DNA of 64,000 nucleotides from contig NZ_CP111121.1 in NCBI RefSeq assembly GCF_026314945.1, positions 4,960,001-5,024,000 on the forward strand. Reading direction: 5' to 3'. Source of the DNA: Chryseobacterium fluminis. Lineage in GTDB: Bacteria; Bacteroidota; Bacteroidia; Flavobacteriales; Weeksellaceae. Both the position numbers and the translations under genes were made by a program. The notes under the pieces were generated by a model that saw only the letters and a program-made list of their open reading frames with translations, was not told the origin of the DNA and did no database searches. This document shows positions 33,916-41,038 of this stretch, one piece after another; position 1 is the first letter of the stretch; every line of letters starts with the position of its first letter.

Positions 33916-34869
33916 TTACTGTTGGAATTCTACGATAAATCCTGTTGTGCTTGCTGTATTTGCTACTACGTCGTTCCAAGCATGAGTAGAAGTGTATCCG
34001 CCGTAGGTCTGGGTTCCACTGTTTTTGGGCAGGGTAATGACAAATCCTTCTGTTCCACCGGAATTATTGGGCTCCCCGGTATTGAACCAATTTGATTTCC
34101 TTACGGCACTGGTACCGCCGGCACTGTAATCATGCAAGGGCTGTTCTCCTGTAATCCATTTTTCTTCCGGGTCAGGAGTGAGCGCAACTCCGGCAAACCA
34201 GGAAAACTTTGCAAAACCTATCCATGCCTGCTGTGTATCATATGCAGAGGCACTGAGAAGAGCGGTTTCAACTTGCTGCCATTCTGCATCTGTAGTAAAA
34301 GTAGCAAGGTAGCCGCCCATATTTTTGGCAGCGTTGTAAGCATTATACCACGTAATACCGGCTGCAGAAGCAGAGTAAGCAGCATAACTATGGCCATTAA
34401 AAGTAAGAACGCCTGTGCGCATCGCTGTAATTCCATTCACCGTAAGAGTCGCTGGAGCATCACTACCGGCCGTGGCAGTATTGCTTGGTACATACCCAAG
34501 AATATTTGGATCAATTACAGAGCTTATGCTAAGTGTGGTGGTAGTATTCTGTGCACCCATTCCATGCCAGATATTACCATCAAAATAATAATAACCAGGG
34601 GCAGTAATATTCAAGGTTTTATTTGTAAGAGGTGATGGCGCTGAGGTGGCATATATAATAACCCCTGCATGCGCAGAAGTGTACTTCGAATCAGCGGCTG
34701 AAAGCTGGTTTCCGCTAAGTCTTGGAGCGATCACTCCTTCAGCAGTAGTTCCGTCTGTATTTCTTGGTGCTACATCAAGAGTAGCTCTTGGAGCAGTTGT
34801 ATTTATCCCCACTTGGGCGCTGACAAATTGTGCTGAAAGGAGAACGGCAGCCAGTAAATATTTTTTCAT
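33916..34869 (-). CDS. Secreted C-type-lectin-domain protein, paralogue 1
   Basis: A 317-residue protein starting MKKYLLAAVLLSAQFVSAQ, a clean signal peptide. The ATG at 34869 is preferred over one 30 bases upstream, which would put charged residues before it. It has the same layout as its downstream neighbour: VGINTTAPRATLDVAPRNTDGTTAEGVIAPRLSG, then the lectin domain with TWYNAYNAAKNMGGYLATFTTDAEWQ, WIGFAKFSW, PDPEEKWITGEQPLHDY, EPNN and AWNDV. The two share long identical blocks, so they arose by tandem duplication. No type IX sorting domain is visible. Confidence 0.87.
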   Translation of the reverse strand: MKKYLLAAVLLSAQFVSAQVGINTTAPRATLDVAPRNTDGTTAEGVIAPRLSGNQLSAADSKYTSAHAGVIIYATSAPSPLTNKTLNITAPGYYYFDGNIWHGMGAQNTTTTLSISSVIDPNILGYVPSNTATAGSDAPATLTVNGITAMRTGVLTFNGHSYAAYSASAAGITWYNAYNAAKNMGGYLATFTTDAEWQQVETALLSASAYDTQQAWIGFAKFSWFAGVALTPDPEEKWITGEQPLHDYSAGGTSAVRKSNWFNTGEPNNSGGTEGFVITLPKNSGTQTYGGYTSTHAWNDVVANTASTTGFIVEFQQ

Positions 34870-36011
34870 TATAGCAATTTTAACAGATATTTTTTTCAAA
34901 AGTATGTAAAAAAATATGACTTATTATGCCATAGAACGTAAATAAATACCGTCATAATTAAACTTTACCACATTAAAAAAATTAGTAAATATTTAAATTC
35001 CTGAGTATGAACGTCAAAATAACCTTCCGAACTATTTAATTCATAAAACAGTGATTATTAAAGTTTTATAAATGTATTGTTACAAATCAATTTCAGTCTG
35101 GTATATTGTAGAAGATTATAGGATACGGACCAGAAAATTGATTCATGATGCGCAGAATTTGATGGCGGTAGTAGCTAGGTTTGACAGCGTAATGATAAAT
35201 AAAATTCAAAAATAAAAAATGAATATCTGAAAATTTTATTATCATAGACTTATCATCCTGGTACTTTTCAAGATACAAATCAGTATATTTTTATTTTAAT
35301 TAAAACTATTATTAATATTATCTCGTATATATTTACAACTCATTTTTAATCTGAGTTTTCATGGTTATTAGTTTTTAATCCTTGACTTTGGTCAAGGATT
35401 TTGTGATTTACTATCTGCCGGATGAATTTATTAAACTTTTTCACAATAATCCGTATTAGTTCTGTTCGCCCGTAAATTAAAAGCAGGGGTTTACGGTATA
35501 TATAAAAGATTTGCATTGGAATTGCCAAAAAAACTATTGACCTAATCTTGCTTTTTATCCCAAGCTTTCGTCTTCACTTAACGATTATTATAATATTATA
35601 TACGATTGAGATAATGGAATTACTTTTAATAAAATTGCTTGCTATGGAAACTGAAAGTAAATCCCAAGGCCGGCAAAATTTTAATAAAAGACAAACAGGG
35701 ATTGTGATTTGAATACACCAAACAACTGCAATAAATTATTTACAGCTAATAATAAGCGTTTTTGTATAATGATAACGAGAAAATAAATAATTGGCAAAAA
35801 ATTCCACTATTAGAATTCAATCTTTATAATTTAGCCTGATGATTCTGATTATTTTTTAGATATACTGCATATCTGGGACAATTTTTTTTAATGAAGCCTC
35901 TAAAATTCTTTAGAGTTTTACATCAGCAAGTGAGATGGGCGAGTATTTTGCTAGATAGTTACTAGGGAAATAAAGGAAGTATTAATAATTTGAAGTTTAA
36001 ATCATAATATT
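34870..36011. other. 1.1-kb region without a recognised gene
   Basis: AT-rich sequence upstream of the lectin operon. It contains a perfect hairpin AATCCTTGAC with GTCAAGGATT (35377-35400), possibly a terminator relic, and the string GGCCGGCAAAATTTT near 35670 that also occurs near 10628. Short frames on both strands (35093-35278, 35346-35528) have no coding character. Confidence 0.4.
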
Positions 36012-36668
36012 TTGAGAACCATATTAAGATACACACTAGTATTCTTTTTTTCGGTTTCCGGCTTAAGTTGTGGGAAGAATGAAAAAAATAATAGTTCGAA
36101 GGAAAGTGGACTGAATTCACCGTATACAGATACTCAAAAAGCCCGTTCTAAACGGCAAAGATCTGAGTTTAAGGCAACAGATTTGGATATAGCCCGATTA
36201 AAAGTGATCAGGGAGAATTACAGACGTATCAACTCAATTACAAATTGGTCAGGAATTAAGGTTGAAGAATTGCTGGAAACGACCGAGGGCGGTGAAGCCT
36301 CATTTTACTATCAAAAAGGAAATCTTGAGAAAATTACAACACGAAATTATGGTGAGACTTTCCAGTTGATTACTGAATACTTCTTATTGAAGAAACAACT
36401 TTGTTTTGTTTATGAAAAGTCATTTCAATATAATCGACCAATGTACTATGATATAGCAGCCATGAAGGAAAATAATGACACAGAGGCGTTTGATTTCGAA
36501 AAATCCAAGGTGACTGAAAGCCGAAGCTATTTTGAAAACGGACAGTTATTTCTTCAAACGCGAAGTACAGGTTCTTCTTCTTCGGATAAACATAACTCTT
36601 TAAAAAACGAACAACAAAGAATTCTGAGCGACTTTAAGATGCTTTTGGGAAAAGTTAAACAACCATAG
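36012..36668 (+). CDS. Hypothetical lipoprotein
   Basis: A 218-residue protein beginning at TTG (36012) with signal peptide RTILRYTLVFFFSVSGLSC, a lipobox ending at Cys20. It is followed by a Lys/Asn/Ser-rich linker and a domain with helical and beta parts (ARLKVIRENYRRINSITNWSGIKVEELLETTEGGEASFYYQKGNLEKITTRNYGETFQLITEYFLL). This resembles the many flavobacterial lipoproteins that respond to cell-surface conditions, but no family was named. It is a single gene. Confidence 0.7.
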   Translation: MRTILRYTLVFFFSVSGLSCGKNEKNNSSKESGLNSPYTDTQKARSKRQRSEFKATDLDIARLKVIRENYRRINSITNWSGIKVEELLETTEGGEASFYYQKGNLEKITTRNYGETFQLITEYFLLKKQLCFVYEKSFQYNRPMYYDIAAMKENNDTEAFDFEKSKVTESRSYFENGQLFLQTRSTGSSSSDKHNSLKNEQQRILSDFKMLLGKVKQP

Positions 36669-36974
36669 ACTTTTTGCCACATTAGGTTTAGTAAAAAAAG
36701 AATGCGATTGTCAATGATTAGTGACGTTTAATAAGATGATACGTGTTTGAGCTTTTATGAAAAATGGATAAAACGCTATAAGCTCATATTGTGAATCAAC
36801 TGATATTTATCACTTTAGCTACCATGCAATGCTTTAAATTTATACTGCCTTTAAAATTATCATATTTAAGTATTAAATGCATAATCAGCAGGATATATTG
36901 GCGTTAAAAAGCAGAATGAAAAGGATATTTTTTTATCTTCGCAACAGGTATACAATAGTTTGTAAAATGAACAA
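36669..36974. promoter_or_regulatory. Spacer with a putative promoter for the Crp-like gene
   Basis: TATCTTCG at 36934-36941 is close to the Bacteroidota -7 consensus TAnnTTTG and lies 34 bp before the ATG at 36975. No convincing -33 element was identified. Nothing else is recognised in this 306-bp spacer. Confidence 0.35.
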
Positions 36975-37541
36975 ATGGAACAGATCCGAAAATATTTTGA
37001 CAAGACATTTAAGTTGACTGAACAGGATTGGCATATTTTTTCTTCAAAGCTTACAAAACAGGATTTTCCTAAAAGGCATATTATGCTAAGAACAGGCCAG
37101 GTCGAAAATTACCTTTCATTTATTGAAGTTGGGATTGTACGTTTTTACATTCCTAAAGCAGACAATGACCTTACCTTTTCCTTTTCTTTCAACAACAACT
37201 TTGTAAGTGGATACACTTCATTTTTGACCAGAAGGCCATCAACCTACTGCATAGAAACTTTAACAAAAACAACACTTTGGCAACTAACTTATGCAGATCT
37301 GCAAGAGATTTATACAGAGACTGAGATCGGCAACGCCATAGGACGAAAGGCAAGCGAAGAACTGTTTTTAAAAAAATCAAAAAGAGAGCTTTCTTTACTG
37401 AATGAAACGGCAGAAGAGCGCTATCTCAATCTGTTGACGGAACAGCCTGAATTAATAAAAAAAATACCGTTGAAATATATTTCTTCTTACATTGGCATTA
37501 CTCCACAGGCACTAAGCAGAATTCGCAGACGTATTTTTTAA
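36975..37541 (+). CDS. Crp/Fnr-family regulator
   Basis: A 188-residue protein starting MEQIRKYFDKTFKLTEQDWHIF. Residues about 20-120 form the cyclic-nucleotide-binding-like barrel (SFIEVGIVRFYIPKADNDLTFSFSFNNNFVSGYTSFLTRRPS), with no evident cAMP-binding RxS. A C-terminal HTH reads IPLKYISSYIGITPQALSRIRRRIF. This layout is shared with many short Bacteroidota Crp-like regulators beside small membrane protein genes. The broken DoxX-like gene starts 53 bp downstream and may be its target. Confidence 0.88.
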   Translation: MEQIRKYFDKTFKLTEQDWHIFSSKLTKQDFPKRHIMLRTGQVENYLSFIEVGIVRFYIPKADNDLTFSFSFNNNFVSGYTSFLTRRPSTYCIETLTKTTLWQLTYADLQEIYTETEIGNAIGRKASEELFLKKSKRELSLLNETAEERYLNLLTEQPELIKKIPLKYISSYIGITPQALSRIRRRIF

Positions 37542-37593
37542 CCTAGGTTCATTGTTTTGCTTTGATGATCGAACGATCTTTGTAGAAAAAAAG

Positions 37594-38044
37594 ATGAAAC
37601 CCTTAATTGTTTTGCTTACTGTATTTACTGTTTGTGTATTGGTTGTGAAAATATTTCGTGGCACCTACGAGCTTGCCTTGTCAGGTCGAATAGCAATGTC
37701 TGCAATGTTGATATTTTCTGCAACTGGTCATTTTGTATTTACCAATGGAATGTCATTGATGCTTCCTGAGTTTATACCATTTAAAACAGAAACTGTTTAT
37801 TTAACAGGAGTTGCAGAAATTATTTTTGCTATCGGACTTGCCAAGTTATAGGGTATTAACAGCTTGGTTACTCATCATCTTTCTATTATTAATACTTCCT
37901 GCCAATATAAATGCTTCAATAAAGCAAGTTGATTATCAAAAAGCCACATTCGATGGCAGTGGATTGTCTTATTTATGGTTTAGAATACCGTTGCAAATGC
38001 TTTTCATTATTTGTACCTATCTATCAGCAATCAGTAAATATTGA
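37594..38044 (+). pseudogene. DoxX-like membrane protein, frameshifted
   Basis: The first frame (ATG 37594) reads KPLIVLLTVFTVCVLVVKIFRG...GRIAMSAMLIFSATGHFVF...LTGVAEIIFAIGLAKL and stops at 37848. A +1 shift continues YRVLTAWLLIIFLLLILPANINASIKQVDYQKATFDG and WFRIPLQMLFIICTYLSAISKY to 38044. The pieces make a protein of about 150 residues with four helices in DoxX-family order. It is just behind the Crp-like gene. A single indel near 37845 inactivates it unless the break is a sequencing error. Confidence 0.7.
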
Positions 38045-38796
38045 GGATCACCATTCGTGAAAGATCGAAATCATGGAATAAATAAAAATTAGAGAGAAGT
38101 TTCAAAAGAAGATCAGAATATTTCGGATATTCAGAAGCTTCCAGCATCTGCTCAATGCTTTTAGGAATGTGTATGAATCAGAACTTTCAATCAAATAATA
38201 CATTGTCGATTACTGATAAACCAGTGATAACCAACCATCTCTAAGGCTAATAGCGCGAATGTAGTCCTAAAAGCCCAAATACTTAGAATAAAATTAAATC
38301 AAAGTGCTGTAAAATACAACCAATTCAGTGTGACACTTGCAGAAGATAAATTAAAAATGCCGGAAATCGAAAATGAGAACAAATACAAAACTTTTTAAGA
38401 AAAAGTTAGCCTCTATTTATAAGTATATCTAATGGGACGGAAAGAAAATTAGTTAGGCGAAAGATAGTTTGGCAAATATAGTACTTAATTTCTATAGTCC
38501 TACAATACTTCTTGACGCTGCTCACTCAACGCGTTCAAAGTTTTGGTTGGACAGAGTAAGTTAGCTTTCACAGGATAGCTGGTCAAGTTATTACAGAAGG
38601 CTTTAGAAGATGGTAGATTAATTTTAAGAGTTGTTGCTCAATATGATAATGTATTAGACAGTTCTCAACATGATGAAACACATTATAATTACTTAACAAG
38701 GATGCAGAAGCATATGGTAAACAGTTTTATCTACAAGGGAGAAGTACTGGATTTTTGACACTCTCTCTTCTTATGATATTAAGAAATTAATAATTC
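38045..38796. other. Decayed region with two coding traces
   Basis: On the plus strand, 38243-38398 reads KANSANVVLKAQILRIKLNQSAVKYNQFSVTLAEDKLK...KYKTF, stop, the 3' end of a lost gene. About 38580-38758 reads QKALEDGRLILRVVAQYDNVLDSSQHDETHYNYLTRM...NSFIYKGEVLDF. Neither trace was assigned to a family. Frameshifts and stops separate them. Confidence 0.35.
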
Positions 38797-39063
38797 CTAT
38801 GGCAAGTCTGACAGCCTATTTAATCTATACTGTAAATTTGAAACGTCATTTTTGTTATAAATTTCTGTCTGCGGTAAATAATTCAGATAATAAACTATGG
38901 TATCAATCTGTGTTCTTGAAAGTAAAATATTTATTTTAAGCATTTCTTCTTCAATATCGTTCAAAAATTCCACATGTCCCGAATCACTTTCCATGAGAGA
39001 TTTTTTTGCATATTTTAATGCATCGCTAATAAGATTTTTTTCTTTTATATTAAAATTTATCAT
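38797..39063 (-). CDS. Small hypothetical cytosolic protein
   Basis: 88 residues (MINFNIKEKNLISDALKYAKKSLMES...). They form three predicted amphipathic helices without a signal or membrane segment (NDIEEEMLKINILLSRTQIDTIVYYLNYLPQTEIY). No family was recognised. Both neighbouring regions are non-coding, and the overlapping plus-strand frames look like shadows. Confidence 0.5.
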   Translation of the reverse strand: MINFNIKEKNLISDALKYAKKSLMESDSGHVEFLNDIEEEMLKINILLSRTQIDTIVYYLNYLPQTEIYNKNDVSNLQYRLNRLSDLP

Positions 39064-39558
39064 AACGAATTTTGGTGAAGATAAATCAAATAGATGTTTT
39101 TTTTTATGATTTGATGCATATTTCTGTAAAGATGAAATTTCTTGTAATATTTTATTTAAAGATGATATTAATATCAGCGAAACTTATTGGATTATTGATC
39201 AATTACATAGTATTACATTTTGCTGATTTTTTTGAAGTCTTTTTAAAAATACCGGAAATGTTTCTAAAGAATATTTGTGAGTTGGTACCAATAATGTTCA
39301 GCAATATCTTATCAGAGTTGATTGCAGGACTGAGATGAATTTCGTACTTGATTATTGATTCTGAAAATTTGATAGATAAAATAGCAAAGAAATATTGTTA
39401 AGAGTCTTGAATCATGCCATCAGTGTTTGGTAGTTCAACTTGATTCCTATTCTAATTACCAGCTGAGATAAAATATTTATTCTTAAATCTGGTATTGCTA
39501 AGATTGATTTATAAAAATATCAACAATATTGCCTAAGAAATATATAATTCCTGCTTGA
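39064..39558. other. Non-coding spacer
   Basis: About 495 bp of AT-rich sequence. A hydrophobic plus-strand frame (39072-39338) exists but has no ribosome site or family resemblance and is judged spurious. Confidence 0.35.
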
Positions 39559-39924
39559 TCACTTAAAAAGTGGAAAAGCCCTTTTCCATTTTGTCACAGT
39601 GTTGCGACTAAGCTTAAATTTCAATGCTGTTTGAACGTTGGTCAAATTATGTAATTTTTGATATTTCAGGATTTTCAGTATATCATTTTTCATGTAGGAC
39701 TTACGTTTTTGGTTTAAGCGCTCTTCCTGCGGTGATTGTTTTGGAAATAATAAGTTATGGAGTTCAATGGCATCCAAAATTGATAATTTTTCTTTCTTTA
39801 AAATATTTTGGCATAATACCATTTTTTCAGGAAACTTCTTATTTATCAGATCTGTATATAACTCTTTGTAATTAACTTCTTTAAATCCATATCTATTTAT
39901 AATTTCTTGTTTTTTGCGATCCAC
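39559..39924 (-). CDS. Helix-turn-helix protein, second of a pair
   Basis: A 121-residue protein starting MDRKKQEIINRYGFKEVNY. The helical N-terminal half (LYTDLINKKFPEKMVLCQNILKKEKLSILDAIELHNLLFP) is followed by a C-terminal HTH of the transposase-OrfA type (NDILKILKYQKLHNLTNVQTALKFKLSRNTVTKWKRAF). It overlaps the preceding gene by 28 bases, so the pair is probably translated from one transcript. A DNA-binding role is likely. Whether it is a regulator or a domesticated transposase relative is open. Confidence 0.6.
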   Translation of the reverse strand: MDRKKQEIINRYGFKEVNYKELYTDLINKKFPEKMVLCQNILKKEKLSILDAIELHNLLFPKQSPQEERLNQKRKSYMKNDILKILKYQKLHNLTNVQTALKFKLSRNTVTKWKRAFPLFK

Positions 39925-40343
39925 TTATAAATGGTTGTTCTGGAAATGTTGTATTTTTCAGTGATTTCTGGAATCGTCATTTCTTTATTTTGAATTAATT
40001 CAAGTATAAACATTACGATTTCATTACTATACATATTTTTACGAAACTGAGGAAGTTTTGATTTACTTGTTCCACTCTGTCCATTATTTCTGGGAAATGA
40101 AGAATAAAGTAAAAGGTGTTGGGTGTACAAGCGAAAGAAATCATACTCCAAAAGTTTGCTCCATTTTAGTAGAACTTTTGCAGAAAGATCTTCCGATTCA
40201 TACACTTGATAAATTTCCGTCTCGGTACAATTAATGAAATTACATATTCTATCTAAATCTATCTCTTTCTCAAGCGCTGCCTGCTTTATGAGACTGCCGA
40301 TGTGTATCTCTTTTAAGTATTCGTCAATCATATTGAAATTCAT
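39897..40343 (-). CDS. Helix-turn-helix protein, first of a pair
   Basis: A 148-residue protein. The N-terminal domain (LKEIHIGSLIKQAALEKEIDLDRICNFINCTETEIYQVYESEDLSAKVLLKWSKLLEYDFFRLYTQHLLLY) looks like an XRE-type HTH found in a conserved flavobacterial family. The C-terminus (NEIVMFILELIQNKEMTIPEITEKYNISRTTIYKWIAKNKKL) is a second, transposase-like HTH. Two HTH modules in tandem plus the overlapping partner suggest a DNA-binding complex. The function is not established. Confidence 0.65.
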   Translation of the reverse strand: MNFNMIDEYLKEIHIGSLIKQAALEKEIDLDRICNFINCTETEIYQVYESEDLSAKVLLKWSKLLEYDFFRLYTQHLLLYSSFPRNNGQSGTSKSKLPQFRKNMYSNEIVMFILELIQNKEMTIPEITEKYNISRTTIYKWIAKNKKL

Positions 40344-40669
40344 TTTCTTAAAAATAGTAATAATAGCATTGAAGACTTCCGTTTTTTCAAACAGTTAACG
40401 AATATAAACAATTCTTTTCCTATTACAGCTCCTAAATACTTAATTTCCATAGGATAATTTTTTATTAGTTAAACTCTCTATTAGGAAGAAGTTTTTTAAC
40501 TGTAGATTTTTCTCATAAGTAGCTTCCTTGTCTTTATTTTGGACTGCTCTCAGAGGGATTTTATGAACACTCTTTCTGTAAAAATTTTAAACAAACTCTC
40601 TATATAAAATTATCGCGGTTTACTTTATCAGGTATTTAGATAAAGTAATTAATTTATAATTACGCTTCT
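40344..40669. other. Non-coding spacer
   Basis: AT-rich spacer of about 326 bp between the HTH pair and the HPt remnant. No gene was recognised. Confidence 0.35.
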
Positions 40670-41036
40670 TCAAATTTTAACTATTTCTAATCCTATTTTT
40701 ATTCCCGGGTATATTTCATTATCTATCGAATCAAAGTCCATTTCATTTTCCGTCATTTTGTCCAATTTCAGAGCACACTGCGAAAGTTTAAAAAGTTTTT
40801 CACTCCCTGCTGTACCTTTTAGTTTGTGAGGAATGATTTTCATTTATACAATATTTTTTTTTCAGTAGCTTTTTCTATATTTTTTGCCTTCACAAGTTTC
40901 TGGATAAGCAGATTGAGAAATACTTCTTAGAAATCGTCATCACTCCCAATCTGTTCGTGCAGCATATTCCATATCGATGTATTTTCCAACTTTATTTCTG
41001 CTTGCTCGTGAGCATAACCGGTATCGACATTTTTGT
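40670..41036 (-). pseudogene. Decayed HPt domain just downstream of the hybrid kinase
   Basis: Leftwards from the kinase stop, and in a shifted frame, the sequence reads IWNMLHEQIGSDDDF, stop, EVFLNLLIQKLVKAKNIEKATEKK. After another shift it reads IIPHKLKGTAGSEKLFKLSQCALKLDKM. HKLKGTAG is the phosphohistidine motif of HPt domains, preceded by the expected helix. The kinase therefore probably once ended in a fused HPt module, or had a separate one, now broken by at least two lesions. Confidence 0.7.
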
Positions 41037-41038
41037 TA

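Noticed and set aside
34132..34909. Frames antisense to the first lectin-domain gene
   Set aside because: Shadow frames of the lectin gene.
39072..39338. Hydrophobic plus-strand frame beside the 38797 gene
   Set aside because: No ribosome site; composition matches AT-rich noise.
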